Shown: positions 24,050 through 32,644, numbered from the stretch's first letter. The stretch: DNA of 64,000 nucleotides from Solirubrobacter soli DSM 22325 (GCF_000423665.1 NZ_KE384074.1:272761-336760); one strand, 5' to 3'. Numbers and translations: made by a program. Notes: a model not told the origin generated them from the sequence alone.

Positions 24050-25114
24050 CTAGCCCCAGCAGTTCTCGAGACCGAACGCGGTGTCCTTGGACTCCACGCC
24101 GTCGACCGGCTTGTCGGTGATCAGGGTCACGCCGGTGTCGACGAAGCTCTTGCCGGCGGTCGGCTCGGGCTTCTTGCCGCTCTTGGCGTACTCGGCGATC
24201 GCGTCGACGCCCATCTGGGCCATCTTGAGCGGGTACTGCTGCGAGGTCGCGCCGATGACGCCCTTCTTGACGTTCTCCACGCCCGGGCAGCCGCCGTCGA
24301 CGGAGACGATCGTGACGTCCTTGTCCTTGCCCGCGGCCTTCAGCGCCTCGTAGGCGCCGGCGGCGGCGGGCTCGTTGATCGTGTAGACGAGGTTGATCGA
24401 CGGGTCCTTCTGGAGCAGGTTCTCCATCGCGGTGCGCCCGCCCTCCTCGGCGCCGTCGGTCACGTCGTGGCCGACGACCTCAGGCAGCTTCTCGTCGCCG
24501 ATCTTGGTCTTGTCGCCGACGTCGAGCCCGAAGCCCTCGAGGAAGCCCTGGTCGCGCTGCACGTCGACCGACACGCCGTCCGGGTTGAGGTCCAGCATCG
24601 CGATCTTCGCCTGCTTGCCGTCCTTGGCGAACGTGCCCTTGGCCCACTTGCCGATCGCCAGGCCCGCGGCGTAGTTGTCGGTCGCGAACGTCGCGTCGGC
24701 GGCGTCGGCGGGCTCGATCGGCGTGTCGAGCGCGATCACCAGCAGCCCCGCCTGACGCGCCTTGTCGAGCGACGGCACGATCGCCTTGGAGTCGTTGGCC
24801 GTGATCAGGAAGCCCTTCGCCCCGGCCGAGATCAGGCTCTCGACGGCCGACACCTGGGACTCGTTGTCGCCGTCCTTCTTGCCCGCGAAGGACTGAAGGC
24901 TGGCGCCGGTCTTCTGCGCCTCGGCGCTCGCGCCGTCCTTCATCTTCACGAAGAACGGGTTGGTCTCGGTCTTCGTGATCAGACCGACCTTCACGCCGTC
25001 CTTCGCGCCCGATGTCGAACCGCCGCCGGAGCCGCTGTCGTCACCACCGCACGAAGCCAGACCGGCCACCAGGGCAAGTGTCGACCCTGCGACCGCAAAT
25101 CGCATTCCCCGCAT
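24050..25114 (-). CDS. frcB: Sugar-binding lipoprotein (FrcB-like)
   Basis: 354 residues from ATG 25114, preceded by GGAGAGG at 8-base spacing. Lipobox near LVAGLASC. Periplasmic-binding fold of the ribose/fructose class: GLITKTETNPFFVKMKDGA, GFLITANDSKAIVP, VIALDTPIEP, FATDNYAAGLAIG, INEPAAAGAYEAL, VSVDGGCPG. Resembles FrcB (fructose) more than RbsB; ligand not proven. First gene of the importer operon, with a readable promoter and operators in the divergent region to the LacI gene. Confidence 0.9.
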   Translation of the reverse strand: MRGMRFAVAGSTLALVAGLASCGGDDSGSGGGSTSGAKDGVKVGLITKTETNPFFVKMKDGASAEAQKTGASLQSFAGKKDGDNESQVSAVESLISAGAKGFLITANDSKAIVPSLDKARQAGLLVIALDTPIEPADAADATFATDNYAAGLAIGKWAKGTFAKDGKQAKIAMLDLNPDGVSVDVQRDQGFLEGFGLDVGDKTKIGDEKLPEVVGHDVTDGAEEGGRTAMENLLQKDPSINLVYTINEPAAAGAYEALKAAGKDKDVTIVSVDGGCPGVENVKKGVIGATSQQYPLKMAQMGVDAIAEYAKSGKKPEPTAGKSFVDTGVTLITDKPVDGVESKDTAFGLENCWG

Positions 25115-25158
25115 TGCTCCTACCTCTCCTCCCCCGAACCACCCCGACCCGGGAGACA

Positions 25159-25169
25159 ACGTTTTCAGA
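25159..25169 (+). promoter_or_regulatory. LacI-type operator, site 1
   Basis: acgttttcaga; with flanks gacaac/gttttc it is a near-palindrome centred on CG. It covers the expected transcription start of frcB on the minus strand, so binding would block initiation. Confidence 0.6.
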
Positions 25170-25174
25170 AGGCA

Positions 25175-25204
25175 TTGTTAGCGCGCCAGTGCCGCATATG
25201 TCAA
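25175..25204 (-). promoter_or_regulatory. frcBCA promoter
   Basis: Minus-strand -35 TTGACA (25204-25199), 18-base spacer, -10 TAACAA (25180-25175). Start expected near 25168, leaving a leader of about 54 bases with a good Shine-Dalgarno. This is the best sigma-70 promoter I see in the window. Confidence 0.75.
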
Positions 25205-25209
25205 GCAAC

Positions 25210-25220
25210 TCAGAAAACGA
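25210..25220 (-). promoter_or_regulatory. LacI-type operator, site 2
   Basis: On the minus strand tcgttttctga, matching sites 1 and 3 at 9 and 10 of 11 positions. It lies between the two divergent promoters, six bases behind the frcB -35 and nine before the lacI -35, suited to bridging both. Confidence 0.6.
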
Positions 25221-25228
25221 ATTCTCGT

Positions 25229-25257
25229 TCGACACCCTTGACACGGCGCTGTATGGT
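25229..25257 (+). promoter_or_regulatory. lacI-type regulator promoter, leaderless
   Basis: -35 TCGACA (25229-25234), 17-base spacer, -10 TATGGT (25252-25257). The start of transcription would fall at or one base before GTG 25265, so the regulator message is probably leaderless. This supports GTG 25265 over ATG 25253, which lies inside the -10 box. Confidence 0.6.
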
Positions 25258-25264
25258 GCGATCC

Positions 25265-26296
25265 GTGGGAACGTTTTCTGAGACCGGGCGCCGCCCGACG
25301 ATGAAGGAAGTGGCGCGCGTCGCCGACGTGTCGCTGGCGACCGTCTCCCGCGTGGTCAACGGCACCGGGGACGTGCGGCCGGACCTCGCCGAGCGCGTCC
25401 ACGAGGCGGTGCGGCTGCTCGGCTACCGGCGCGATCTCACGGCCAGCACGCTGCGCCGCGCGGACCGGCATTCGGCGAGCATCGGGCTGATCATCGAGGA
25501 CGTCTCGAACCCGTTCTTCTCGGCCGTGCACCGCGGCGTCGAGGACGTCGCCCGCTCACGCGACGTCCTGACGTTCGTCGGATCGTCGGACGAGGACGCC
25601 GACCGTGAGCGAGAGCTCGCCGAGGCGTTCGGCGCCCGCGGCGTCGACGGTCTCGTGATCGTCCCCTGCGCCGGCGATCAGAGCTACCTGATGCGCGACC
25701 ATCGCGCCGGGACCGCGCTGGTGTTCGTCGACCGGCCGCCGCGGTACATGCCGGGCGACGCGGTCGTCAGCGACAACGCCGGCGGCGCCCGCACCGCGGT
25801 GGAGCATCTGCTCGCCGCCGGTCACCGCCGGATCGCGTTCCTCGGCGACCGGTCGTCGGTCTTCACCGCGACCGAGCGGCGCGACGGCTACCGGCAGGCG
25901 CTCGCGGGTGCCGGCCTCGCGCCGGACCCCGAGCTCGAGCGCACCGAGCTCGTCGACTCCGACCTCGCGGAGGCCGCCACGCACGAGCTGATGCTGTCGG
26001 CGAACCGGCCGACCGCGCTCTTCACCGGCCAGAACCTGATCACGATCGGCGCGATCCGGGCACTGCGCGCGCTCGGCATCCAGCGGCGGGTCGCGTTGGC
26101 CGGGTTCGACGACGTCGTGCTCGGCGACCTCGTCGACCCGGGCATCACCGTGATCGCCCAGGATCCGTACGAGCTCGGCCGCCGCGCCGGCGAGCTGCTC
26201 TTCGCGCGGCTCGGCGGATTGGAGACCGCGGAGCGGCGCGAGGTCGTCCCCACGCGGCTGATCGCCCGCGGCTCGGGCGAGATCCCGGTCGCGTGA
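25265..26296 (+). CDS. LacI-family repressor, likely regulator of frcBCA
   Basis: 343 residues from GTG 25265. Short leader, then HTH MKEVARVADVSLATVSRVVNG and hinge-helix region; effector domain with DVSNPFFSAVHRGVEDVA, VSDNAGGARTAVEHLL, FTGQNLITIGAIRAL and VALAGFDDVVLGDLV. Binds operators as a dimer and releases on sugar binding. Divergent from frcB with three operator-like sites in between, one of them (25271-25281) inside its own first codons, implying autoregulation. Strongly similar to the gene just downstream. Confidence 0.93.
   Translation: MGTFSETGRRPTMKEVARVADVSLATVSRVVNGTGDVRPDLAERVHEAVRLLGYRRDLTASTLRRADRHSASIGLIIEDVSNPFFSAVHRGVEDVARSRDVLTFVGSSDEDADRERELAEAFGARGVDGLVIVPCAGDQSYLMRDHRAGTALVFVDRPPRYMPGDAVVSDNAGGARTAVEHLLAAGHRRIAFLGDRSSVFTATERRDGYRQALAGAGLAPDPELERTELVDSDLAEAATHELMLSANRPTALFTGQNLITIGAIRALRALGIQRRVALAGFDDVVLGDLVDPGITVIAQDPYELGRRAGELLFARLGGLETAERREVVPTRLIARGSGEIPVA
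25271..25281 (+). promoter_or_regulatory. LacI-type operator, site 3
   Basis: acgttttctga, just downstream of the predicted lacI transcription start and within codons 3-6 of the gene. Shares ten of eleven bases with sites 1 and 2. Roadblock or initiation-repression position. Confidence 0.6.
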
Positions 26297-26338
26297 CTCA
26301 AGCCCCCGGACCCACTGGTCCGCTACGGTCCGCGTCCG

Positions 26339-27361
26339 ATGACCGCTCCGCCTAGAGGCCGTCGACCGACGATGAAGGATGTCGCCGCGGTCGCCGGCGT
26401 CAGCCTGAGCACCGTCTCACGTGTGGTCAACGGTCATCCCCCAGTCGCCCCGGAGCTCGCGATCAAGGTCGAGCGGGCGGTCGAGCTGCTCGGCTACCGG
26501 CACAACCACACCGCGGGCACGCTGCGCCGGTCCAACGGCATGTCGGCGTCGATCGCGCTGATCTTCGAGGACGTCTCGAACCCGTTCTTCTCCGGGATCC
26601 ACCGCGGCGTCGAGGACGTCGCCCGTACCCGCGGCGTCGTGACCTTCGCGGGCAGCTCCGACGAGGACCCCGACCGTGAGCTCGAGCTGATCGAGGGCAT
26701 GTTGTCGCGCCGGGTGGACGGCGTGATCATCGCGCCGACCGCCACCGATCACACCCACCTGCTGCGCGACGTCGCCAACGGCCTCGGCCTCGTCTTCGTC
26801 GACCGTCCGTCGCCGACGATCGACGCCGACTGCGTGCTGACCGACAATCGCGGGGCGACCGAGCGCGCGATCGAGCACCTGATCGCCCACGGCCACGAGC
26901 GGATCGCCTTCATCGGCTACCCGCCGATCATCCACACCTCGGTCGAGCGCTTCCAGGGCTACAAGGCGGCGATGCACCTCGCCGGCCTGCCCGAGATCAC
27001 CCGCCACCCCGTCGACCCGGCGGGCGCGTTCGCCGACACGACCGAGCTTCTGAGCGGGCCCGGCGCCCCGACGGCGCTGTTCAGCAGCCAGAACCTGCTG
27101 ACGATCGAGGTCCTGCGCGCCCTGCACCGGCTGGGCCGCCAGCACGACGTCGCCCACATCGGCTTCGACGACATCCCGCTCGCCGCGGCCGTCGAGCCCG
27201 CGGTGACGGTCGTCGCCCAGGACGCCCTCGGCCTCGGCCGCACCGCCGCCGAGCTGCTCTTCTCGCGCCTGGACGGCCACCGCGGCGCGTCGCGCCGGGT
27301 GGTGCTCGAAGCCCCGCTGATCGAGCGCGGCAGCGGCGAGCTCCGGCCCTCGCCGCTCTGA
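26339..27361 (+). CDS. LacI-family repressor, tandem paralogue
   Basis: 340 residues from ATG 26339, 42 bases after the first LacI gene. HTH MKDVAAVAGVSLSTVSRVVNG, then DVSNPFFSGIHRGVEDVA, LTDNRGATERAIEHLI, FSSQNLLTIEVLRALHRLG and AHIGFDDIPLAAAV. Matches the upstream repressor over most of its length, clearest in HTH and the FAGSSDEDPDRE segment, so the pair arose by tandem duplication. A TACGGT box 9 bases before ATG may give it its own near-leaderless promoter. No operator of the site 1-3 type is seen before it. Confidence 0.92.
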   Translation: MTAPPRGRRPTMKDVAAVAGVSLSTVSRVVNGHPPVAPELAIKVERAVELLGYRHNHTAGTLRRSNGMSASIALIFEDVSNPFFSGIHRGVEDVARTRGVVTFAGSSDEDPDRELELIEGMLSRRVDGVIIAPTATDHTHLLRDVANGLGLVFVDRPSPTIDADCVLTDNRGATERAIEHLIAHGHERIAFIGYPPIIHTSVERFQGYKAAMHLAGLPEITRHPVDPAGAFADTTELLSGPGAPTALFSSQNLLTIEVLRALHRLGRQHDVAHIGFDDIPLAAAVEPAVTVVAQDALGLGRTAAELLFSRLDGHRGASRRVVLEAPLIERGSGELRPSPL

Positions 27362-27488
27362 AAAGCGGCGTAACGGATCCGACGCGGGCTCAGTCTTCCT
27401 TCATCAAACCAGGTACCTTGGTATCCGGCACCCGCCACGGACCCGGCGGTTGTTGCGGAAGGCCTAGACCCTCCTTCCGAACGGAACG

Positions 27489-27524
27489 CTCGGCCCCGCC
27501 CACCCCCTCCCGGGCGGGGCCGAG
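27489..27524. terminator. Bidirectional terminator between lacI paralogue and epimerase
   Basis: Arms ctcggccccgccc (27489-27501) and gggcggggccgag (27512-27524) form a perfect 13-bp stem with a 10-base C-rich loop. A weaker 7-bp stem (27456-27479, cggaagg/ccttccg) lies just upstream. Rest of the 27362-27533 gap shows no gene. Confidence 0.8.
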
Positions 27525-27533
27525 ACCGTCGCG

Positions 27534-28490
27534 CTAGAGCTCGACCTCGCCGTTGGCGACGAGCCAGCCGAGCGCCTCGTGCAGCGCCTCGAGCGAGCTG
27601 TAGCGGGGCGCGTAGCCGAGCACGTCGCGGGCGCGGGCGATCGAGGCGGTGATCGAGCGGACCACGTGGTCGTGGGTGACGCGTGCGTGTCCAGCGCCGA
27701 CGCGGCGCTCGAACTCGACCCAGTCGACCAGCTCGAGGTTCGGCTCGCGGCCGAACCAGCCGGCGACGCCGTGGGCGAGGCCGCGCAGGGTCATCGCCTG
27801 CTCGGCGACGACATGGAAGCTCTCGCCGATCGCGGCCGGCCGATTCAGCGCGCGCTCGAACGCCTGCGCGACGTCGTCGGCGTGGACGTGGTGCAGGACG
27901 CCGAGGCCGAGGTCCGGGAGCGGGACCGGGTCGCCGTGGGCGAGCGCGCGCCACACGCCGAGGTCATGGTTGCCGGCGGGCGTGATGACCGACCAGCCGG
28001 GGCCGGTGATGTGGCCTGGGTGCAGGATCACGCTCGGGACGCCGCCCGCGAGCGTCTCGCGCTGCAGGAGTAGCTCGATCTCGGCCTTGCCGACGCCGTA
28101 GTCGCCGAACGCGGTACGCGGCTCGTCCTCGGTGATCGGGACGCGATGGGCGGGGCCGTGGACCCAGATCGTGCCGCAGTGCAGAAGCAGCGGCTTTGAG
28201 GGCCGCAGGGCGTCGACGAGCTGCCGGGCGCTCTGCGCCGTGAAGCAGATCATGTCGATCACGACGTCGGGCGCGAGCGCCGCGATCCGCTCGCCGAACG
28301 TCCCCGCGGCGTCCTCCGCATCGCGGTCGGCGCTCACCCGCTCGACGAACGCCCACTCGGCCGACGGCGAGTACGGCTCACGCTCGCCGCGGCTGAGCGC
28401 GACGACGTCGTGGCCGGCCCGCACGAGGCGCGGGACGAGGTAGGTACCGACGTGGCCGGTGGCTCCGATGACGACGATGCGGCGGCGCAT
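27534..28490 (-). CDS. NAD-dependent epimerase/dehydratase-like protein
   Basis: 318 residues from ATG 28490 (GTG 28499 is an alternative). Rossmann motif VVIGATGHVGTYL at the N-terminus; YGVGKAEIELLL in place of YxxxK; PGHITGPGW and HHVHADDVAQAFERAL typical of extended SDR/NAD(P)-binding epimerases acting on nucleotide sugars or as isoflavone-reductase-like enzymes. Substrate unknown. Minus-strand, 17 bases after the small DUF2188-like gene, likely same transcript. Confidence 0.8.
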   Translation of the reverse strand: MRRRIVVIGATGHVGTYLVPRLVRAGHDVVALSRGEREPYSPSAEWAFVERVSADRDAEDAAGTFGERIAALAPDVVIDMICFTAQSARQLVDALRPSKPLLLHCGTIWVHGPAHRVPITEDEPRTAFGDYGVGKAEIELLLQRETLAGGVPSVILHPGHITGPGWSVITPAGNHDLGVWRALAHGDPVPLPDLGLGVLHHVHADDVAQAFERALNRPAAIGESFHVVAEQAMTLRGLAHGVAGWFGREPNLELVDWVEFERRVGAGHARVTHDHVVRSITASIARARDVLGYAPRYSSLEALHEALGWLVANGEVEL

Positions 28491-28507
28491 CGCCGTCACG
28501 CTAGCGC

Positions 28508-28720
28508 TCAGCGGGTCTGCAGCGTCTTGCTCGTGAAGCGCGGGGCGCGGTGGATCCGGTCGTACCGGTCGTGCACGAGCACGGACCGGGCTCCGCGGCG
28601 CCAGGCGTCACGCTCGGCGGCGTCCGCGGTGGTGTATGCGGAGAGCTCGGTCTGCTCTTCGTCCTCTTCGACGACGCGCCAGCGACCGCGCGCGTCGGAC
28701 ATAACGTGAAGCGTCGACAT
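28508..28720 (-). CDS. DUF2188-like small protein
   Basis: 70 residues from ATG 28720, which overlaps the mal stop (TGATG); GTG 28723 would also overlap. Contains LHVMSDARGRWRVVEEDEEQ and a basic ending IHRAPRFTSK, the pattern of small DUF2188 proteins (one GxWxV core and a HDRYDRI-like C-terminal strand). Function unknown; coupled to mal. Confidence 0.6.
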   Translation of the reverse strand: MSTLHVMSDARGRWRVVEEDEEQTELSAYTTADAAERDAWRRGARSVLVHDRYDRIHRAPRFTSKTLQTR

Positions 28721-29877
28721 CACCTTGGTTTGTACACCCCTGCCAATGCCATTTCCAGCAATCTGAACATCTCGTTACGAACTATTGACACGCCCTCATC
28801 AACGCCCATCCCGGGCTTGGCCAGCATCTGGTCAGCGTGCGCACCAACGGCGACGTGCGCGGTGACCTGGGCACTGCGCTCGGTCTCCGCGCAGGAGCCG
28901 CCCACGTGGGCGACGACGCCGTGCGCCTGACAGTGGAGGATCGCCTCGACCGTGTGGTGCAGGGCGCCGAGGTCGGGGGTCTTGATCTGGATCACGTCGG
29001 CGGCGCCGGCGGCGTTGAAGGCGCGGATGTCGTCGACGGTGTTCGCCCACTCGTCGGCGACGATCTGCACGCGCCCGCCCAGCCGTTCGCGCAGGTCCCG
29101 CAGCGCGTGGATCTGGGCTTCGCGCGAGCCCGCGTCGAGGGGGTGCTCGACCCGCAGCGCGAAGGGCTGCGCCGCCTCGGCCATGGCGAGGATCGTGTCG
29201 ACGTCGGGGCCGAGCAGCCCGTAGACGTCGAAGTGCAGGATCGGCGCGTAGTCCTCGCGCCGTCGCAGGCGCAGCACGCGGTCGCGGACCCAGCGCACGT
29301 AGTCGACGATCCCCGCCGCCAACTCAGGGGTGTTGATCAGCCCGTGCGGGAGCGAGTCGACCTCCTTGAGCACCATCTTGTCGACGTTGTCGTGCCGGGC
29401 CTCGCCGGTCTGGGCGTAGAGCGGGACGCGCGCGAACGTCGTCGGCAGGTCCCACTCGGCGGCGATCACCTCGGCCATCGTGGTGCCCGCGCGGTGGGCG
29501 GCGGCGTCGAGCAGCGCCTGGCTGAGGCCGTAGTCGGCGGCGGCGCCGTAGCCCTCGACCAGCATGTCGCGGAAGCCGGTGACCGGCATGCCCCGCAGCG
29601 GGATCTCCTCGCGGATGCGTGTCGCGAGCGTCTCGGCGTGCAAGCGCGGTTCGCGCCCGCCGACGCCGCTGTACTGCACGCTCACGCAATCGCCGTGGGC
29701 GACGTAGCCGTCGCTGAGCCGCAACAGGACCGAGACCGCCTCGGCCGGCACGCGCACGTCGCCCGGGTAGGCGAGCCCGTCGCGCACCGCCCCGGCCTTG
29801 ATCGCGCCCTGGTCGTCGGCGAAGTAGCCGCCGGTGGCGGGGACCGCCAGCACATCTGCAATCGTCAGCGCCGTCAT
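28720..29877 (-). CDS. mal: Methylaspartate ammonia-lyase
   Basis: 385 residues from ATG 29877. Enolase-superfamily enzyme converting threo-3-methylaspartate to mesaconate and ammonia. The N-terminus IADVLAVPATGGYFADDQGA, GDCVSVQYSGVGGR, DNVDKMVLKEVDSLPHGLIN, metal ligands in HFDVYG, RVEHPLD and VADEWANT, catalytic Lys299 in QIKTPDLG, and GGSCAETERSA, KPGMGVDEG all match the clostridial enzyme. No glutamate mutase is seen nearby, so the pathway context (glutamate fermentation or methylaspartate cycle) is open. Its start codon overlaps that of the divergent carboxyltransferase. Confidence 0.93.
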   Translation of the reverse strand: MTALTIADVLAVPATGGYFADDQGAIKAGAVRDGLAYPGDVRVPAEAVSVLLRLSDGYVAHGDCVSVQYSGVGGREPRLHAETLATRIREEIPLRGMPVTGFRDMLVEGYGAAADYGLSQALLDAAAHRAGTTMAEVIAAEWDLPTTFARVPLYAQTGEARHDNVDKMVLKEVDSLPHGLINTPELAAGIVDYVRWVRDRVLRLRRREDYAPILHFDVYGLLGPDVDTILAMAEAAQPFALRVEHPLDAGSREAQIHALRDLRERLGGRVQIVADEWANTVDDIRAFNAAGAADVIQIKTPDLGALHHTVEAILHCQAHGVVAHVGGSCAETERSAQVTAHVAVGAHADQMLAKPGMGVDEGVSIVRNEMFRLLEMALAGVYKPR

Positions 29878-31381
29878 GGAGGCGCCGGACCCTAACGACC
29901 TCGCCGCGCTGTCCCGCCGTCGCGCGCTGACCGAGGACGCCGCTCGACCCGACGCGGTCGCGAAGCGGCACGCGGGCGGCGGCCGGACCGCCCGCGAGAA
30001 CGTCGAGGACCTGATCGACGCCGGCTCCTGGGTCGAGTACGGCCGCTTCGCGATCGCCGCCCAGCGCAAGCGGCGCGACGTCGAGGACCTGATCGCCCGC
30101 ACGCCCGCCGACGGGCTCGTCGCGGGCACCGCGCGCGTGGGCGGGCGGCCGGTCGCGGTGCTCGCCTACGACTACACGGTGCTGGCCGGGACGCAGGGGA
30201 TGATCGGCCACGCCAAGAAGGACCGGTTGTTCGAGCTGATCGAGCGGCTGCGGCTGCCGGTCGTCTTCTTCGCCGAGGGCGGCGGCGGGCGCCCCGGCGA
30301 CACCGACCTCCCGGGCGTCTCCTGGCTGCACACGCGCGCGTTCGCGTCGTGGGCGCGGCTCGCGGGCAAGGTGCCGCGGATCGCGATCGTCCACGGCCGC
30401 TGCTTCGCCGGCAACGCCGTGATCGCGGGTTGCAGCGACCTGATCGTCGCCACCCGCGACGCGTCGCTCGGGATGGGCGGGCCGGCGATGATCGCGGGCG
30501 GCGGCCTCGGCGACGTCGCGCCCGACGACATCGGCCCGATGGACATACAGGCGCCCAACGGCGTCGTCGACCTCGTCGTCTCCGACGAGGCGGCGGCGGT
30601 CGCGGCGGCCAAGCGGCTGCTGCAGGGCCCGGTCGACGACTGGACCGCGCTCGACCAGACGCTGCTGCGCGACGCGCTCCCGGAGAGCGCACGCCGCGCC
30701 TACGACGTCGTCCCGGTGATCGAGACGCTCGCGGACCTCGACTCCGTCCTGCTGCTGCGCGAGCGCTACGCGCCCGAGCTCGTGACCGCGTTCGCGCGGA
30801 TCGAAGGCCGCCCGGTGGGTGTGATCGCCAACAACACCAAGGTGCTCGCCGGTGCGATCACCGCCGCCGCGTCCGACAAGGGCGCCGCGTTCCTGCGGCT
30901 GTGCGAGGCGTTCGGGCTGCCGGTCGTGTCCTTGGTCGACACGCCCGGCTTCATGGTCGGCCCGGAGCACGAGGCGACCGGCCTCGTCCGCCGCGCCTCC
31001 GGGCTGCTGATCGCCGGCGCCGCGCTGTCGGTCCCGCTCGTCGCGGTGATCCTCCGCCGCGCCTACGGGCTCGGCGCGCAGGCGATGGTCGCCGGCAGCC
31101 TGCACGAGCCGCTCCTGACCGTCGCCTGGCCGTCCGCGACGCTCGGGCCGATGGGGTTGGAGGGCGCGATCCGCCTCGCGCTGCGCAAGGAGCTCGAGGC
31201 GATCGAGGACGAGGCGGCGCGCGAGCAGCACGTCCGCGACCTCACCGCCGCGGCGCTGGAGAACGCGAAGGCGCTCAACGCCGCGCAGCTGTTCGAGCTC
31301 GACGACGTGATCGACCCGGCCGACACGCGACAGCTGATCGCGGCGACGCTGGCCGCCGCCGGCTCAGGTCGGGAGTCGTAG
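29876..31381 (+). CDS. Acyl-CoA carboxylase carboxyltransferase subunit
   Basis: 501 residues from ATG 29876. AccD/PccB-type crotonase fold in two halves: RRALTEDAARPDAVAKRHAG with RTARENVEDLIDAGSW, GMIGHAKKDRLFELIERL, FAEGGGGRPGDTD in the N-half; GVIANNTKVLAGAITAAASDKGAAF (split here as a motif), VDTPGFMVGPEHE and GPMGLEGAIRLALRKEL in the C-half. It transfers carboxyl from biotin to an acyl-CoA such as propionyl- or methylcrotonyl-CoA. No biotin carboxylase is adjacent. Starts back-to-back with mal, ends overlapping the kinase gene by 18 bases. Confidence 0.9.
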   Translation: MEAPDPNDLAALSRRRALTEDAARPDAVAKRHAGGGRTARENVEDLIDAGSWVEYGRFAIAAQRKRRDVEDLIARTPADGLVAGTARVGGRPVAVLAYDYTVLAGTQGMIGHAKKDRLFELIERLRLPVVFFAEGGGGRPGDTDLPGVSWLHTRAFASWARLAGKVPRIAIVHGRCFAGNAVIAGCSDLIVATRDASLGMGGPAMIAGGGLGDVAPDDIGPMDIQAPNGVVDLVVSDEAAAVAAAKRLLQGPVDDWTALDQTLLRDALPESARRAYDVVPVIETLADLDSVLLLRERYAPELVTAFARIEGRPVGVIANNTKVLAGAITAAASDKGAAFLRLCEAFGLPVVSLVDTPGFMVGPEHEATGLVRRASGLLIAGAALSVPLVAVILRRAYGLGAQAMVAGSLHEPLLTVAWPSATLGPMGLEGAIRLALRKELEAIEDEAAREQHVRDLTAAALENAKALNAAQLFELDDVIDPADTRQLIAATLAAAGSGRES

Positions 31382-32644
31382 CTCGAGGCGGCCGCCGCGT
31401 TGCGGGACCGCGACGACGTCGCCACCCGCCGCGCGCGCCAGTCGCCGCGCCAGGGGCAGGCCGAGGCCCGCGCCGCCGTTGCCGCTCACGCCCGGGGCGA
31501 AGATCCGCTCGGCGTCCTCCGGCGCGATTCCCGCCCCGTCGTCGCTGACGGCGATCACCACGCCGCCGTCGGCGCCCGGGGCGACCTCCACCTCGACGTC
31601 GTGGGTGGCGTGGCGGACCGCGTTCTCCAACAAGGGATGGAGCGCCCCCGCGATCACGTCCTCGCCGACGCGCACCGTCAGCGGTTCGACCGTGGCACGC
31701 AACGCGATCGCGCGCTCGTACGGCTGGACGAGCTGCGTCACGGTACGGGCGACCGCGACCGCGTCCGAGGAGCCGCGGGCGGTGTCGCTGCGCGCGGCGG
31801 CCAGGAGCGTCTCGATCACGGCGGCCATGCGGTCGGTGCCGGCGAGCACCGTCTGCAAGGCCGCGCGGCGCTCGGCGTCGGTGCGGCCGTCGCGCAGCGC
31901 CAACTCGACCTCGGCGCGCACGCCGGACAGCGGCGTGCGCAGCTCGTGCGCCATCTCCGCCGAGAAGCGCTGCTCGTGGCGCAGCGCGGCGTCGATGCGG
32001 CCGAGCAGGCCGTCGAGGGTCGCCGCCAGCGCGGTCAACTCGTCGACCGGCGGACCGAGCGCGAAGCGACGGTGCAGGTCGTTCTCGCTCCACTCGGCGG
32101 CGCGCGCGGTCATGTCGGACACCGGTTCGAGCGCGGCGCCGACGGCGCGGCGGGCGACGAGCGCGGACCCGAGCAGCACGAACAGGCAGAGGATCCCCGT
32201 TCCCACGACCGCGATCCGCTCGGTGTGGCGGTACGGGTCCATCGAGACGCCCACGATCACCGTCCCGCCGCCGTCGATCGGGCGGGCGAGCAGGCGGACG
32301 TGCTCGGTCGGGTCGGTCTCGGTCTCGGTCTGGACGCCCTTCAGCCGCTCGATCGCGGCCGCGAGCTTGCCGGTCGCGGGCGAGCGCTCGACCGCGCGGC
32401 CGTCGGCGTCGAACACCCAGGCGTGCTCGTCCAGCGCCGCGTCGTTGGGGACCTCGCGCACCCGCAGGCTCCCGTCGACGGTCTCGAGCGTCGTCAGTTG
32501 CGCGTCGGCGCGGTTGCGCAGCAGGCTCGACGCGTCCGCGCTCAGCCGCTCCGCGAGCAGCAGGTTCAGCGCGACCGAGATCACCGCGAGGCCGACACCG
32601 AACACGAGAACCGTGCCCAGCGTGACGCGGCCGCGCAGGCTCAC
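31364..32644 (-). CDS. OmpR-type sensor histidine kinase
   Basis: 426 residues from GTG 32644 (GTGA overlap with the regulator). Two membrane helices (VTLGTVLVFGVGLAVISVAL and IAVVGTGILCLFVLLGSALV) flank a 140-residue extracytoplasmic sensor; then HAMP, HisKA with phospho-His233 (AEMAHELRTPLSG) and HATPase motifs (LLENAVRHA, SDDGAGIAPED, GAGLGLPLARRL). Pairs with the regulator it overlaps. The stimulus is unknown. Confidence 0.94.
   Translation of the reverse strand: MSLRGRVTLGTVLVFGVGLAVISVALNLLLAERLSADASSLLRNRADAQLTTLETVDGSLRVREVPNDAALDEHAWVFDADGRAVERSPATGKLAAAIERLKGVQTETETDPTEHVRLLARPIDGGGTVIVGVSMDPYRHTERIAVVGTGILCLFVLLGSALVARRAVGAALEPVSDMTARAAEWSENDLHRRFALGPPVDELTALAATLDGLLGRIDAALRHEQRFSAEMAHELRTPLSGVRAEVELALRDGRTDAERRAALQTVLAGTDRMAAVIETLLAAARSDTARGSSDAVAVARTVTQLVQPYERAIALRATVEPLTVRVGEDVIAGALHPLLENAVRHATHDVEVEVAPGADGGVVIAVSDDGAGIAPEDAERIFAPGVSGNGGAGLGLPLARRLARAAGGDVVAVPQRGGRLELRLPT

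Noticed and set aside
24467..25264. N-terminal extension of the first LacI gene
   Set aside because: Antisense of frcB; the HTH starts shortly after 25265 and a promoter occupies the gap.
27407..27425. accaggtaccttggta imperfect palindrome
   Set aside because: Arms interrupted and no neighbouring gene use; chance is likely in a 172-base gap.
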